The notes: generated by a model not told the origin, from the sequence alone. A stretch of DNA of 64,000 bases from Synechococcus sp. CS-1328 (GCF_025128095.1 NZ_JAHLYT010000068.1:38675-102674); one strand, 5' to 3'; shown: positions 44,039-54,874, numbered from the stretch's first letter. Translations and numbers: made by a program.

Positions 44039-46030
44039 ATGGCCGCGCCCGCCGAGATCCACTGGAGCGGCAGTGAACAAGACCGGCAGGCCCTGGAAGG
44101 CCGCACCGACTGGAGCCATCTGCGCGGCCTGGAGGAGCTCTGGCCGGCGCTCGACTCTTTGTATGGGGAGGCCCCGGCGCTGGAAGCCCCCCACGCCGCG
44201 CCGGCCGAAAGCCTGAGCTTTCGCCAGCTGCGCCGCGGCATCGAAACCGCGGCCGCTGGTTTTGCCGCCCTGGGGGTGCAACCCGGCGATGTGGTGGCGT
44301 TGTTTGCCGAGAACGGCCCCCGCTGGCTCCTGGCCGATCAGGGGCTGATGCGCGCCGGCGCCGCCGATGCGGTGCGCGGCAGCTCGGCGCCAGCCGAAGA
44401 ATTGCGATACATCCTCGACGACTGCGGTGCCAAGGGATTGGTGGTGGAGTCGGCAGCGCTGCTGCAGAGCCTCGATCTCGGCCGTGAACGGCTGGCCAGG
44501 CTGCGCTTTGTGGTGCTGCTCTGCGGCAAAGGCTCCGGCAGCCAAGGTGCTGATGAGCAAGGGCACGGCGGTGCGGCCGGCGATGCGGCGCCACCCTGTC
44601 TCACCTGGGAGGAGTTTCTGGAGCGCGGAGCCCAGGCGCCGCCCCCAGCACCCCCGGCTGGGGGCGAACAGCGCCTCGCCACGCTGCTCTACACCTCCGG
44701 CACCACCGGCCAGCCCAAGGGGGTGCCGCTCAGCCATGCCAACCTGCTGCATCAGCTGCGCCACCTCGGGGTGGCGGTGGCCCCCAGCCCCGGCGATCGG
44801 GTGCTGAGTGTGCTGCCGATCTGGCATGCCTACGAGCGCAGCGCTGAATACTTCCTGCTCTCCTGCGGCTGCCGGCAGACCTACACAACCCTGCGCCATC
44901 TGCGCCAGGACCTGCAGGCGGTGCGGCCCCAGTACCTGATCAGCGTGCCGCGCCTCTGGGAGGCCCTGCTCTCCGGGTTTGAGGATGCCCTGGCCGCCAT
45001 GCCCTCCTCCCGCCAGCGCCTGCTGAACCTGGCCCTGGCCAACGGCCGCCGCTTCTGCCTCTGCCGCCGTCAGGCGCTCGATCGCACCCTGGAACCGGAG
45101 CCGCCGCTGCGCCGTCTGAGCGCCGCCTTTGAGGTCGGGCTGCGCTGGCCCCTGCAGCGGCTGGCGGACACCCTGTTCTGGCCGAAGGTGCGCAAGCAGC
45201 TGGCCGGCGGACAGCTCCGCACCGCCATCAGTGGCGGTGGTGCCCTGGCTCTGCACGTGGATGGCTTCTTCGAGGTGATCGGAATCGAGCTGCTGGTGGG
45301 CTACGGCCTCACCGAGACCAGTCCGGTGCTCACCTGCCGCCGACCCTGGCTCAACCGCCGCGGCAGCTCCGGCCAGCCCCTGCCTGGAACGGCCCTGCGA
45401 ATCGTCGATCCCGAGAGCGGCGCCCTGCTGCGCCTTGGCGAACGCGGCCGGGTGCTGGCCCGCGGCCCCCAGGTGATGGGCGGCTACTTCGGCAAACCGG
45501 ACGCCACCGCCCAGGTGCTCGATGCCGAGGGCTGGTTCGATACCGGCGATCTGGGGCGGTTGCTGGCCGATGGCTGCCTGGTGCTCACCGGCCGCGCCAA
45601 GGACACGATCGTGCTCAGCAGCGGCGAGAACATCGAACCCGGCCCCCTCGAGGAGGCCCTGGTGGAAAGCGCCCTGGTGGAGCAGGTGATGCTGGTGGGC
45701 CAGGACCGGCGCCAGCTCGGCGCCCTGGTGGTTCCGCGGCGGGAAGCCCTGGCCGCCTTTGCCGTGGCGGCGGGACTGCCCCCGCTCAACCTGGAGGCCG
45801 AGACCCCACTGGAACCGGTCGATCCAGCCCTGCTGCGGACGCTCAAGAGTGAGTTCAATCGTGTTCTGGCGGCGCGGCCAGGCTCAAGGCCGGATGAGCG
45901 CCTGGCGGGGGTGGCGCTGGTGGACCCCTTCACGCTCGAGAACGGCCTGCTCACCCAGACCCTCAAGCAACGGCGCGACCGCATCGCGGCCCGGGATGGC
46001 GCCGCAATCGAGGCGATTTACGCAGGCTGA
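44039..46030 (+). CDS. AMP-dependent long-chain acyl-ACP/CoA synthetase
   Basis: A 663-residue adenylate-forming enzyme: the P-loop TLLYTSGTTGQPKGVPLSH, VLSVLPIWHAYERSAEYFLL, the AMP-binding YGLTETSPVLTCRR, WFDTGDLGRL and GRAKDTIVLSSGENIEPGPL. In cyanobacteria the single enzyme of this type acts as acyl-ACP synthetase (Aas), recycling free fatty acids; that role is inferred. An Ala/Gly-rich insert lies near residues 165-215. The start ATG 44039 is 30 bases after lipB. Confidence 0.92.
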   Translation: MAAPAEIHWSGSEQDRQALEGRTDWSHLRGLEELWPALDSLYGEAPALEAPHAAPAESLSFRQLRRGIETAAAGFAALGVQPGDVVALFAENGPRWLLADQGLMRAGAADAVRGSSAPAEELRYILDDCGAKGLVVESAALLQSLDLGRERLARLRFVVLLCGKGSGSQGADEQGHGGAAGDAAPPCLTWEEFLERGAQAPPPAPPAGGEQRLATLLYTSGTTGQPKGVPLSHANLLHQLRHLGVAVAPSPGDRVLSVLPIWHAYERSAEYFLLSCGCRQTYTTLRHLRQDLQAVRPQYLISVPRLWEALLSGFEDALAAMPSSRQRLLNLALANGRRFCLCRRQALDRTLEPEPPLRRLSAAFEVGLRWPLQRLADTLFWPKVRKQLAGGQLRTAISGGGALALHVDGFFEVIGIELLVGYGLTETSPVLTCRRPWLNRRGSSGQPLPGTALRIVDPESGALLRLGERGRVLARGPQVMGGYFGKPDATAQVLDAEGWFDTGDLGRLLADGCLVLTGRAKDTIVLSSGENIEPGPLEEALVESALVEQVMLVGQDRRQLGALVVPRREALAAFAVAAGLPPLNLEAETPLEPVDPALLRTLKSEFNRVLAARPGSRPDERLAGVALVDPFTLENGLLTQTLKQRRDRIAARDGAAIEAIYAG

Positions 46031-46145
46031 CGACCGCAGCTGACGTTGCGAGCCCAGCGGCTCAGCCAGCGGCCCAGCGGTGCGGCGAACCGGCGTTGAC
46101 CTCGGATGCGGTGGCTGAGAGGGTGGATGCTGCTTTTGTTTGTCC

Positions 46146-46589
46146 ATGGCCAACGGCCCCAGCCTCTCGATCAAGCGCACGATCACGGTGCGCGCCGTGG
46201 TCACGCCCCGCTGGAAGGAGGACGCCGAGCGCGAGCTCAGCAACGCCGTGCAGATGAGCGATCAGCAACTGGCCCAGCTGGAGCAGGAAGGCCAGCAGCT
46301 GATCGACGAGATCCGCCGCCAGAGCCTCAATCCCCTCGATCCCCGCGTCCAGGAGCAGGTGGGCTCGGTGCAGCAGCAGGTGGGGCAGAAGCGGGCGGAA
46401 CTGGAAGAACAGAAACGGCAGGTGCTGGAGCAGCAGCGCCAGGTGCGTGAACTGGAGATGGAGCAGATCGTCGAGCAGGGCCAGCTCGAAAGCTTCTGTG
46501 ACGTACAGGTGGGCGACAACCTGGTGGAGCGTCTGCAGGCCTCCGTGCTGGTGCGCGATGGCGTGATCGAGGCCATCGAAGGCGTCTGA
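46146..46589 (+). CDS. YlqD-like coiled-coil protein
   Basis: A 147-residue protein. After a short N-terminal strand (LSIKRTITVRAVVTPRWKED) comes a long Gln/Glu-rich coiled coil (QQLAQLEQEGQQLIDEIRRQ to LEEQKRQVLEQQRQVRELEM), then a small C-terminal beta domain (VGDNLVERLQASVLVRDGVI). This arrangement is that of YlqD family proteins, whose function is unknown. ATG 46146 is used; a TTG at 46140 is possible. Confidence 0.8.
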   Translation: MANGPSLSIKRTITVRAVVTPRWKEDAERELSNAVQMSDQQLAQLEQEGQQLIDEIRRQSLNPLDPRVQEQVGSVQQQVGQKRAELEEQKRQVLEQQRQVRELEMEQIVEQGQLESFCDVQVGDNLVERLQASVLVRDGVIEAIEGV

Positions 46590-46640
46590 ACTGCTGGCTC
46601 GCCGCGCGACTCGTAAAATCCGCGAAACGCGCGGCGGACT

Positions 46641-48023
46641 TTGGCCACCCACGAAATCTTCATGCCTGCCCTCAGCTCCACCATGACGGAGGGCAAGATC
46701 GTGGAGTGGCTCAAGAAACCCGGTGATCGGGTCGAACGGGGCGAGTCGGTGCTCGTGGTCGAGTCCGACAAAGCGGACATGGACGTGGAATCCTTCAACG
46801 AAGGCTTCCTCGCCGCCGTGCTGATGCCCGCTGGCGGCACAGCGCCGGTGGGCGAGACCATCGGCCTGATCGTGGAATCGGAAGCGGAGATCGCCGAGGC
46901 GGCAGCGAAGGCACCTGCAGCTCCCGCTGCGGCGGCTGCTCCTGCAGCAGCTGCCCCTGCAGCGCCGGCGCCGGCCGCGCCCGCCCCTGCCGCTGTAGCC
47001 AAAGCGCCCACCGCACCTGTGGCAGCTCCGGTGGCTGCCGCGACGGTTTCCCAGCTGGCCTCCTCCTCCGCGGCGGCCGCCGATGGCCGCGTCGTGGCCA
47101 GCCCCCGCGCCCGAAAACTGGCCGGTCAGCTGGGTGTGGCGCTCGAGGGCCTGCGCGGCAGCGGTCCCCATGGCCGCATTCAGGCCGACGACGTGCTGGC
47201 CGCGACCGGCCAGCCGGTCAGTCTTCCCCGGGTCGCCGAGGGCTCGGCCGCTGCGGTGAGCGCCGCCCCGGCAGGTGCTGCCGCTGGCAATGGGGCTGCC
47301 GTCCGGCCCGCTGCAGCCCCCGCTCCGGCAGGGCAGGCCTTTGGCCGCCCCGGTGAGAGCGTGGCCTTCAACACCCTCCAGCAGGCGGTGAACCGCAACA
47401 TGCTGGCCAGCCTGGAGGTGCCCTGTTTCCGGGTGGGCTACACCATCACCACCGACAAGCTCGATGCCTTCTACAAGCAGGTGAAGAGCAAGGGCGTCAC
47501 CATGACCGCCCTGCTGGCCAAGGCCGTGGGGGTCGTGCTGGCCCGCCATCCCCAGGTGAATGCCGCCACCACCGAGGCCGGCATGACCTACCCCGGCGCC
47601 GTGAATGTGGCCGTGGCCGTGGCCATGGAAGACGGCGGCCTGATCACACCGGTGCTGGCCTCCGCCGACAAGACCGACATCTATTCCCTGGCCCGCAACT
47701 GGGCCGATCTGGTGGCCCGCTCCCGCACCAAGCAGCTCAAGCCGGAGGAATACAGCACCGGCACCTTCACCCTCTCCAACCTGGGCATGTTCGGGGTGGA
47801 TCGCTTCGACGCGATCCTTCCCCCCGGCACCGGCGCCATTCTGGCCGTGGCCGCGTCGCGCCCCACCGTGGTGGCCGGCAAGGATGGCTCGATCAGTGTG
47901 AAGAAACAGATGCAGGTGAACCTCACCTGTGATCACCGCACCATCTATGGCGCCCACGCCGCCGCCTTCCTCAAGGACCTGGCCCAGCTGATCGAAACCA
48001 ACCCCGAAAGCCTGGCCTTCTGA
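46641..48023 (+). CDS. pdhC: Pyruvate dehydrogenase E2 (dihydrolipoamide acetyltransferase)
   Basis: Core subunit of pyruvate dehydrogenase. The 460-residue protein has one lipoyl domain (residues 1-80, lipoyl Lys in ESDKADMDVES), an Ala/Pro hinge, a peripheral subunit-binding domain (VVASPRARKLAGQLGVALEG), a second hinge, and the acetyltransferase domain with LTCDHRTIYGAHAAAFLKDL (catalytic His). The start is TTG 46641 (MATHEIFMPALSSTMTEG), forced by the conserved N-terminus. The lipB gene nearby supplies the octanoyl group for lipoylation. Confidence 0.95.
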   Translation: MATHEIFMPALSSTMTEGKIVEWLKKPGDRVERGESVLVVESDKADMDVESFNEGFLAAVLMPAGGTAPVGETIGLIVESEAEIAEAAAKAPAAPAAAAAPAAAAPAAPAPAAPAPAAVAKAPTAPVAAPVAAATVSQLASSSAAAADGRVVASPRARKLAGQLGVALEGLRGSGPHGRIQADDVLAATGQPVSLPRVAEGSAAAVSAAPAGAAAGNGAAVRPAAAPAPAGQAFGRPGESVAFNTLQQAVNRNMLASLEVPCFRVGYTITTDKLDAFYKQVKSKGVTMTALLAKAVGVVLARHPQVNAATTEAGMTYPGAVNVAVAVAMEDGGLITPVLASADKTDIYSLARNWADLVARSRTKQLKPEEYSTGTFTLSNLGMFGVDRFDAILPPGTGAILAVAASRPTVVAGKDGSISVKKQMQVNLTCDHRTIYGAHAAAFLKDLAQLIETNPESLAF

Positions 48024-48034
48024 GCGATGGGTCC

Positions 48035-49882
48035 ATGGAGCTGATCCAGCGGCTGTTCGGCAAGCCATTGCCGCGCAGCGAGGCGGAAGCCGAACGGCTT
48101 CCCAGCTACGAAGCCCTGCCGATCCTGTCGTCCGATGCCCTCTCCTCAGTGGCCTATGCCACCGAGGCCGCTCTGGGGGTTCTGATCCTGGCCGGCAGCC
48201 GCGCCCTGGAGCTGTCGCTGCCGATCACGCTGGCGATCATCGCGCTGATCGCCGTGGTGGTCTTCTCCTTCCGCCAGACGATCGAGGCCTACCCCCAGGG
48301 TGGCGGCTCCTACGTGGTGGCCCGCGAGAACCTCGGCACCGCTGCCAGCCTGGTGGCCGCCGCCTCGCTGCTGGTGGATTACACCCTCACGGCGGCGGTG
48401 AGCCTGATGGCGGGAACCCAGGCGCTCTCCTCACTGCTGCCGGGCCTGCTGCGCCACGAGGTGGCCTTCGCCTTGCTGCTGTTGCTGCTGGTGGGCTGGG
48501 CGAACCTGCGCGGTGTCCGCGAGGCGGGCCAGGCCTTCGCGCTCCCCACCTACGCGTTTGTGCTGATGGTGGCGCTTCTGGCCCTCGGCGGACTTCAGGA
48601 CCTGGTGTTCCACCATGGCTTCCAGCCCGATCCCCCCCCGCTGATTCGGGCGGTGGAGCCGCTTGGGCTGTTTCTGATCCTGCGGGCCTTCAGTTCCGGT
48701 TGTTCCGCCATGACCGGCATCGAGGCGATCGCCAACGGGGTGAAGCTGTTCCGCCAGCCGGCGGCGACCAGGGCGCGGACCACGATGCTGGTGATGGGGC
48801 TGATGCTCGCCGCGATGTTTTTCTGTGTGAGCGGCCTCGGCTTCCTCTACGGCGTGGCACCCGATCCGAATCGCACCGTGCTGGCCCAGATCGGCCTGCG
48901 GGTGTTCGGTGCCGGCAGTCCGCTGCTCTGGGCTCTGCAGATCACCACCCTGCTGATCCTGGTGCTGGCGGCCAACACCGCCTTCGCCGGCTTCCCACGC
49001 CTGGCCGCGATGCTCGCCCAGGACCGCTTCCTGCCGCGTCAGATGGGCTGGCTGGGAGATCGGCTGGTGTTCCAGAACGGCATTACCACCCTGGTGCTGG
49101 CCACCGCCGTGATCATCGTGGTCTGCCGGGGTGACACCACCGTGGCAGTGAACCTCTATGCCCTGGGGGTGTTCATGGCCTTCACCTTGTCCCAGACGGG
49201 CATGGTGGTGCTGTGGTGGCGCCAGCGCGGCCCGGGCTGGCACGGCCGGCTGCTGATGAATGCCCTGGGGGCCGTCACCACCTGCGTGGTGCTGGTGGTG
49301 ATCGTGCTGAGCAAGTTCAGCGAAGGGGCCTGGACGGTGGTGATCGCCATCCCGCTGCTGGTGGCGCTGCTGGCCCGCATCCGGCGGCGCTACAGGCGGG
49401 TGACGGCTGAAATCGCTGTACAGCCCGATCAGATCCAGCCGGTGCGGCTGCCGCTACGCCATGAACCGATCGGCAACCGCAGCATCGTCTGGATCGCCGG
49501 CTTCAGCCGCCCCAGCCTCGATGCCCTGCACTACGCCGCCCGGGTCTCCGATCAGGTGGTGGCGGTGTGGGTGCTCTCGGAAGAGGATGATCCAGCCGCC
49601 ATTCAGGCCGACTGGCTGCGTCTGGTGGGGGACGAACCCCAGCTGGAACTGCGGCTGCTGGACAGCCCCTTTGCCTCCCTGATCCAACCCTTTGTGGCCG
49701 TGGTGGAAGCCGAGGAGAACCGCTACCCCGCCTCCACCCTCACGATCGTGATGCCGATGGCGATTCCCCGCTACCGCATCGACAGCCTGCTGCTCAACCA
49801 GCGCGCCATCAACATGCGCCAGGCACTGGATGCCCAGCACAACCGGGTCTTCACCGTGGTGCGCTATTACTTGCCGGCCTGA
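48035..49882 (+). CDS. APC-family permease (KimA-like)
   Basis: A 615-residue protein. A short soluble start ([20 protein letters not shown]) is followed by ~12 membrane helices of the amino-acid/polyamine/organocation fold ([56 protein letters not shown]) and a C-terminal soluble UspA-like domain ([35 protein letters not shown]). This layout resembles KimA/YdaO potassium importers, but substrate assignment is inference. It lies 12 bases after pdhC. Confidence 0.85.
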   Translation: MELIQRLFGKPLPRSEAEAERLPSYEALPILSSDALSSVAYATEAALGVLILAGSRALELSLPITLAIIALIAVVVFSFRQTIEAYPQGGGSYVVARENLGTAASLVAAASLLVDYTLTAAVSLMAGTQALSSLLPGLLRHEVAFALLLLLLVGWANLRGVREAGQAFALPTYAFVLMVALLALGGLQDLVFHHGFQPDPPPLIRAVEPLGLFLILRAFSSGCSAMTGIEAIANGVKLFRQPAATRARTTMLVMGLMLAAMFFCVSGLGFLYGVAPDPNRTVLAQIGLRVFGAGSPLLWALQITTLLILVLAANTAFAGFPRLAAMLAQDRFLPRQMGWLGDRLVFQNGITTLVLATAVIIVVCRGDTTVAVNLYALGVFMAFTLSQTGMVVLWWRQRGPGWHGRLLMNALGAVTTCVVLVVIVLSKFSEGAWTVVIAIPLLVALLARIRRRYRRVTAEIAVQPDQIQPVRLPLRHEPIGNRSIVWIAGFSRPSLDALHYAARVSDQVVAVWVLSEEDDPAAIQADWLRLVGDEPQLELRLLDSPFASLIQPFVAVVEAEENRYPASTLTIVMPMAIPRYRIDSLLLNQRAINMRQALDAQHNRVFTVVRYYLPA

Positions 49883-49942
49883 TTCCCGATCGGCGGTTGC
49901 AGCCCCTCTCCTCCCATTCTGCGGTGTCCTCCCTGGGAGATC

Positions 49943-49948
49943 AGGAGG
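49943..49948 (+). promoter_or_regulatory. Strong Shine-Dalgarno deciding the queA start
   Basis: AGGAGG stands 8 bases before TTG 49957. The longer in-frame starts (TTG 49897, GTG 49924) have no such site. TTG 49957 also places the conserved [12 protein letters not shown] motif at the distance seen in E. coli QueA, so this site fixes an unusual TTG start. Confidence 0.7.
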
Positions 49949-49956
49949 ATCGTGCC

Positions 49957-51039
49957 TTGTCCAGCTATGGGTTCGAGCTGCCGCCCGAGCGGATCGCCCA
50001 GCGCCCCGTGGAGCCTCGCCATGCGGCCCGCCTGCTGGCGGTGGAAGCCGATGCGGGCTGCCGCCACCGCACGGTCTGGGATCTGCAGGAGGAGCTGCGG
50101 CCCGGTGATCTGCTGGTGGTGAACGACACCCGTGTGCTGCGGGCACGGCTGCAGGCCCGCCGTGCCGGCAGCGGTGGCGCCGTGGAACTGCTGGTGCTCG
50201 AACCCCGGGAGGAGGCCCGCTGGCTCTGCCTGGCCCGGCCGGCCAAGCGCCTGCGCCCCGGTGACCAGCTGGAGCTGCTGGCCGAGGGGCAGCCTCCCCT
50301 GAGCGTGGAGGTGCTGGAGAGCGATCCCGACACCGGTGGCCGGATCGTTCAGTTTCCGCCGGAGTGCACCGATGCCGCCGGCCTCGAACCGCTGCTGCTG
50401 GCCTATGGCGCGATCCCACTGCCGCCCTACATCCACGAACACGACACCAGCGATAACGAGCGCTACCAGACCCGCTATGCCTCCCGCCCGGGTGCGGTGG
50501 CCGCCCCCACAGCTGGGCTGCACCTCAGCGATGAGCTGCTCGCCGCGATCCGGGCCCGCGGGGTGGAGATCGCCACCACCACCCTGCACGTGGGTCTGGG
50601 TACCTTCCGGCCGGTGGAAACCGAAGACCTGCGCGGCCTCGAACTCCACAGCGAGTGGGTGGAGGTGAACGAGGCCCTGGTGGCGGCCGTGCAGGCCTGC
50701 CGCGCCCGGGACGGGCGGGTGATCGCCATCGGCACCACCAGCGTGCGCAGCCTCGAGGGGGTGGCGGTCCTGCACGGCGGCGTTCTGAAGCCCCACACGG
50801 GGCCGGTGAACCTGGTGATCCAGCCCGGCTTCCGCTTCGCGGTGGTGCAGGGCCTGCTCACCAACTTCCACCTGCCGAAGAGCTCGCTGCTGCTGCTGGT
50901 GAGTGCCCTGATCGGCCGGCGGCGCCTGCTCGATCTCTACGCCGAGGCGATCGAGCGGGAGTATCGCTTCTTCTCCTATGGCGATGCCATGTGGATCGCG
51001 CCGGAGGCGGTGCTGGGGCAGTCGCGGCCGCTCAGGTGA
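49957..51039 (+). CDS. queA: tRNA preQ1 ribosyltransferase-isomerase
   Basis: Transfers and isomerises the ribosyl moiety of SAM onto preQ1 in tRNA, making epoxyqueuosine. The 360-residue protein compares with 356 in E. coli. Motifs: [87 protein letters not shown] and [19 protein letters not shown]. The TTG start is explained by the AGGAGG upstream. Its last 8 bases overlap the convergent RTX gene. Confidence 0.92.
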   Translation: MSSYGFELPPERIAQRPVEPRHAARLLAVEADAGCRHRTVWDLQEELRPGDLLVVNDTRVLRARLQARRAGSGGAVELLVLEPREEARWLCLARPAKRLRPGDQLELLAEGQPPLSVEVLESDPDTGGRIVQFPPECTDAAGLEPLLLAYGAIPLPPYIHEHDTSDNERYQTRYASRPGAVAAPTAGLHLSDELLAAIRARGVEIATTTLHVGLGTFRPVETEDLRGLELHSEWVEVNEALVAAVQACRARDGRVIAIGTTSVRSLEGVAVLHGGVLKPHTGPVNLVIQPGFRFAVVQGLLTNFHLPKSSLLLLVSALIGRRRLLDLYAEAIEREYRFFSYGDAMWIAPEAVLGQSRPLR

Positions 51040-52654
51040 TCCAGCCGGCGTCAAAGGCATTGATGCCCTCCAGCCGGATGCGCAGATCGGCCCGTCCATC
51101 CCCATCGGCATCGCCCTTCAGTACGCCGCCGACGAAGCGCAGTTCCTCTCCACTGCCTGTGAACCGTTCCACCCCGATGAACGTCCAGCCCGGATTTGCA
51201 AAGGGGTCGGTGCCATCGAGTATGGCGGTGAGCCCCAGCCGATCGCCTTCGGCGCCGTTGAAATCGGTGATCACATCCCGCCAGGAGGCACGCACATCCT
51301 GCAGCTCGTAGGCAAAGAAGTCGGCACCGCGGCCGCCGGTGAGGGTGTCTGATCCCCTGCCACCGCTGAGCCAGTCGGTGCCACGCCCGCCTTCCAGACT
51401 GTCGTTGCCCTGATCGCCCGACAGGGCATCATTGCCGCGATTGCCGAGCAGAACATCGCCTGCACCCAGGCCGATCAGTTCGGTGTTGCCGCTCTGCGCC
51501 ACAAGCAGATTGGGCCGGTTGTTGCCAATTTCCCTGGCGCCCAGGGTTGCGCCCTCAATGGCTGAAACGGCGCTCTTCAGGGTAAGGGCCATGGCCTTGC
51601 CCGCCATCACCTGGCCGTTGCTGGCATTGTGGACGGTGTCGAAGTAGAGGAAGGAGTTGGTTTCCTGCTCTGTAAGGGGTTGGTCCTTGGCCTGGGCATA
51701 GGACAGTGTGTCCTGGATGCCGTAGTCGGCGAAATCCCCAAGCTGCTCGCCATAGAGCTTCCAGTTGGCTCCAAATTCGGGTGAGTGATAGATCACTGCC
51801 GCATAGGGGAACTGCCGGGCGACATCGGCAACCATTGCGGCATAGTCCCGCTGGAACGTCTCGAGGCCGCCGGCGTCGTCGAATTGCTTCCACTGCTGCA
51901 ACCAGGCCGGAGCATCGGGAGCGCTGGCTGCCGCAAGGATTTCGCTGAGGAAGGGCATCTGATAAGGCACCCCGTTCACCGTGCCTCTGAAATCAGCCAT
52001 GCCGAAGGTCAGCAGCTGACGAGCGCCCATCGCCCGCAGGAGAACGCTGAGGTTTTCGCGCATGTTGACCAGTGCCTGCTGGAAAACACCGGCAAGGTCG
52101 GGGTTTTCCTCGATCTGTGCCACCAGCAGGTCATTGCCTCCACCCTCGACGAGGGTGAGTTCCCGGGAGGTGGGGCGAACACCCTGGGCCAGCGCAGCTC
52201 GAATCTGGTTCTGGACTCCAGTGTTGGATAGCTGGGGAATCAGCGTGGCCAGAGGCACCTTGGTCTTCGTTGCTGGGTCGGGCACCTCCAGCACGTTGTA
52301 CACACTCGCGCTGCCGCTGGTGGCTCCGCCGATGGAAAAAGATGGGCCCCCGGCTATACCGAGACCGGGAGGCGCGACATAGGGATTGGCGAGCAGATAG
52401 TAGGGGCTGGGCAGCTGCTCATTGGGGGCTGGAATCGAAGCGGGCGTGAGGCCAAGCCGGATGCGTAGGTCCAGCTGGCTCACGGGATTGCCGTTGCTGA
52501 AGGTGACACCACTCCAGGGCGGCAGCACCGTGGGATCAAGAACTGTTTTGTAGGCGTAGGCAGCCAGAGAGCCATAGTCGGTGAGGCTGTCACCGAAGGT
52601 ATACATTCCCTTGAATAGTTCCTTAATGCCTTTCTCGGTCGGGCTCTTCTTCAT
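51032..52654 (-). CDS. SGNH (GDSL) hydrolase with C-terminal RTX repeats
   Basis: A 540-residue secreted esterase-like protein. The SGNH blocks are block [12 protein letters not shown] near residue 18, an Asn/Gly block GGGNDLLVA, and block [16 protein letters not shown] ([19 protein letters not shown]) with Asp and His. From ~400 onward come Ca-binding RTX nonapeptides ([20 protein letters not shown]) and a C-terminal beta region ending [13 protein letters not shown]. No signal peptide follows ATG 52654, consistent with type I secretion through a C-terminal signal. No HlyB, HlyD or TolC gene is adjacent. Confidence 0.88.
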   Translation of the reverse strand: MKKSPTEKGIKELFKGMYTFGDSLTDYGSLAAYAYKTVLDPTVLPPWSGVTFSNGNPVSQLDLRIRLGLTPASIPAPNEQLPSPYYLLANPYVAPPGLGIAGGPSFSIGGATSGSASVYNVLEVPDPATKTKVPLATLIPQLSNTGVQNQIRAALAQGVRPTSRELTLVEGGGNDLLVAQIEENPDLAGVFQQALVNMRENLSVLLRAMGARQLLTFGMADFRGTVNGVPYQMPFLSEILAAASAPDAPAWLQQWKQFDDAGGLETFQRDYAAMVADVARQFPYAAVIYHSPEFGANWKLYGEQLGDFADYGIQDTLSYAQAKDQPLTEQETNSFLYFDTVHNASNGQVMAGKAMALTLKSAVSAIEGATLGAREIGNNRPNLLVAQSGNTELIGLGAGDVLLGNRGNDALSGDQGNDSLEGGRGTDWLSGGRGSDTLTGGRGADFFAYELQDVRASWRDVITDFNGAEGDRLGLTAILDGTDPFANPGWTFIGVERFTGSGEELRFVGGVLKGDADGDGRADLRIRLEGINAFDAGWIT

Positions 52655-52828
52655 GGTTGTGATGCGTAGCAGGAAGTGCAGATCCCCGGCGGGAAGGCTG
52701 CGGCAGCAAGGATCAGGGATTGGCCTTGGGCCCACGCTAAGGAGTCTCAACTCTTCGGTCAGGGGTTGTGACGATCTCACATGTCTGAGCCGCTCAGAAT
52801 GCACAGCCAGGCTCTTCCCCGAGACGGG

Positions 52829-52861
52829 CAAAAGAAAAAGCCCCTGGGATACCCAGGGGCT
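52829..52861 (-). terminator. Rho-independent terminator of sodB
   Basis: On the minus strand an 11-bp stem, AAGCCCCTGGG with CCCAGGGGCTT, closes a 3-base loop and is followed by a T-rich tract (TTTTTCTT). It lies about 40 bases after the sodB stop and separates it from the RTX gene on the same strand. Confidence 0.9.
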
Positions 52862-52901
52862 TCTCGGCAGAGGCGCCGGGGGCGCGTGATGGGATGGTGA
52901 A

Positions 52902-53501
52902 TCAGGCGGCGGCCAGGTTGGCGGCCACGAAGTCCCAGTTCACCAGCTTCTCGAGGTAGGTGGTGATGTAGTCGGGACGGCGGTTCTGGTAATCCAGGTA
53001 GTAGGCGTGCTCCCACACATCCATGGTCAGCAGGGCCTTCTGACCGTGGGCCAGGGGCAGGTCGGCGTTGGCGGTCTTGGTCACCTTGAGGGTGCCGCCA
53101 TCCAGCACCAGCCAGGCCCAGCCACTGCCGAACTGGGTGGCGCCGGCGGCCTTGAAGGCCTCCACGAACTTCTCGAAGCTGCCGAAATCGGCATTGATCT
53201 TCTCCAGAAGCGCGCCGCTGGGGCTGCCGCCACCACCGGGCTTCATGCACTGCCAGTAGAAGCTGTGGTTCCACACCTGGGCGGCGTTGTTGAACACACC
53301 GGCCTTGCTGGAATCACCGGCCACGGCGGTGATGGTGTCCTCCAGGCTCTTGGCCTCGAGGTCGGTGCCGGCCACGAGGTTGTTGAGGTTGGTCACGTAA
53401 GCGTTGTGGTGCTTGCCGTGGTGAAACTCCAGGGTCCGGCTGCTGATATGGGGCTCGAGCGCATCGAGTCCATAGGGCAGCGCGGGCAGCGTGTGAGCCA
53501 T
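52902..53501 (-). CDS. sodB: Iron superoxide dismutase
   Basis: Converts superoxide to peroxide and oxygen in the cytoplasm. A 199-residue Fe/Mn-SOD: metal ligands are His27 ([14 protein letters not shown]), the His in [12 protein letters not shown], and Asp and His in [20 protein letters not shown]. The Fe type is indicated by NNAAQVWNH and [13 protein letters not shown]. It starts at ATG 53501 and ends at a strong terminator, so it is probably monocistronic. Confidence 0.95.
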   Translation of the reverse strand: MAHTLPALPYGLDALEPHISSRTLEFHHGKHHNAYVTNLNNLVAGTDLEAKSLEDTITAVAGDSSKAGVFNNAAQVWNHSFYWQCMKPGGGGSPSGALLEKINADFGSFEKFVEAFKAAGATQFGSGWAWLVLDGGTLKVTKTANADLPLAHGQKALLTMDVWEHAYYLDYQNRRPDYITTYLEKLVNWDFVAANLAAA

Positions 53502-53743
53502 GGGGGAAGGGAAAGGGCTTGGGGAAAGCCTGCCTCAGGAGGGCCGGGCCGTTCAGTCGTGGGCTCGGTGTCCACCCGTGGCAGGACGGGAGTCAGGCTC
53601 GATGGAGCCTTGTCAGAGGCATCCTAACGATTACTACAGGTTTCAGATGTGGGGCTCCTGTCTGGCAAGGGCCACGTGCCTCTACGGCAAGCGCAGGACC
53701 TGGCGGCGAAGGCGTTCGAGTTCAGCGTCCAGCTGCCAAGCCT

Positions 53744-54454
53744 TCAGCGGCCGATCCGCAGCAGCTCCACCTCGAAGATCAGGGTGGCGTTGGGGGGAAT
53801 CACACCGCCGGCGCCCCGTTCGCCATAGGCCAGATCAGAGGGAATCACCAGCTTGCGCTTGCCGCCCACCTGCATGCCGGCCACACCTTCGTCCCAGCCG
53901 CGGATCACCCGGCCGGCACCGAGGGGAAAGGAGAAGGGGCCACGGCCGTAGCTGGAGTCGAATTCCTTGCCGCTTTCCAGGGTGCCGCGGTAGTTCACCA
54001 CCACCGTCTGGCCGCTCTGAGCCTCGGGACCATCGCCGATCACCAGGTCGGTGATGCGCAGCCCGCTGGGGGTGACCCGCTCCTTGGGGGCATCGATCGC
54101 TCCGCCGAGGGACGCAGCCCCCTGGGCCAGGGCCTCTCCTGTGGAGCTGGGGATCGGCGAATCAGAAGCCATGGCGAACAGGGTGGGGTTGGGATCGTTG
54201 GGATCGAGTTCCAGCGGTGCCTGCACAACGGCGCGAGCGGGCCTGCTCACGGCAGGGGCATTGAGAGCCTGAGCCGCCATGCCGTTGCTGGCTGCCGCGT
54301 TGGTCACGGCCACTGCCGGACTGGCTAATGCGCCGGCCACGGAAGATTCGGCACTGGCCGCGCCAATCACGGTGGAGGGGGCCACCAGCTGGCTCACGAA
54401 GGCCACCATCAGGCAGGCCACGAACACCGCCGAGCTGATCAGGATGTCGCGCAT
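53744..54454 (-). CDS. FKBP-type peptidyl-prolyl isomerase, exported
   Basis: A 236-residue protein. An N-terminal hydrophobic segment ([20 protein letters not shown]) acts as signal or anchor. An Ala/Pro-rich linker of ~110 residues follows, and a complete FKBP domain ends the protein ([74 protein letters not shown]). The active-site aromatic and hydrophobic residues are conserved, so it should catalyse proline isomerisation in the periplasm or thylakoid lumen. Confidence 0.93.
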   Translation of the reverse strand: MRDILISSAVFVACLMVAFVSQLVAPSTVIGAASAESSVAGALASPAVAVTNAAASNGMAAQALNAPAVSRPARAVVQAPLELDPNDPNPTLFAMASDSPIPSSTGEALAQGAASLGGAIDAPKERVTPSGLRITDLVIGDGPEAQSGQTVVVNYRGTLESGKEFDSSYGRGPFSFPLGAGRVIRGWDEGVAGMQVGGKRKLVIPSDLAYGERGAGGVIPPNATLIFEVELLRIGR

Positions 54455-54532
54455 GGGGCGGCGGGCAAGGAACGGTTGGACTCTGCCGATTCTGCCCCCT
54501 GAACCGTTCCCGCCTGGGCGGTGGCGACTGAC

Positions 54533-54874
54533 TCAGTCGGAGGAGTCGGAGCTGATCTGGCGCTGCCGCAGGGCCTGCTCCAGCCGGTCGATGCGCCCCC
54601 GTAGCTCATCCAGTTCGCGCTGGCGTGCCAGGCCCAGATCCTCGAGCAGTTGATCGCGGTTGCGTTCCAGCTGCCGCTCCGCCTGCTGCTCCAGCTCAGG
54701 CGTTTCGCCGCGCAGGGCCTTGAGCACGTCCTCCACCAGGGCGGAGGCCTGGCCGGGATCCAGCCGACCGCTGCGGACCCAGTCCTGACTCACCAGCCGC
54801 AGCCGGTCGCCCACCAGCGATGTGGTGCCGAGGCCGCGCAACAGCAGCATCTGCAGCAGGTTGCCCTGGTCCAT
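54533..54874 (-). CDS. Phasin-like coiled-coil protein
   Basis: A 113-residue helical protein: NLLQMLLLRGLGTTSLVGDR, VSQDWVRSGRLDPGQASALV, then a coiled coil (ELEQQAERQLERNRDQLLED, ELRGRIDRLEQALRQRQISS). The layout of an amphipathic helix plus coiled coil is that of cyanobacterial proteins annotated as phasin family, related to the plastid/PHA granule type. A granule role is unproved. It is divergent from lnt by ~54 bases. Confidence 0.7.
   Translation of the reverse strand: MDQGNLLQMLLLRGLGTTSLVGDRLRLVSQDWVRSGRLDPGQASALVEDVLKALRGETPELEQQAERQLERNRDQLLEDLGLARQRELDELRGRIDRLEQALRQRQISSDSSD

Noticed and set aside
43265..45256. A 663-codon open frame antisense to lipB and the acyl-ACP/CoA synthetase gene
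   Set aside because: Composition is that of a GC-rich shadow (runs of Gln, His, Gly), with no motifs and complete overlap with two well-supported genes.
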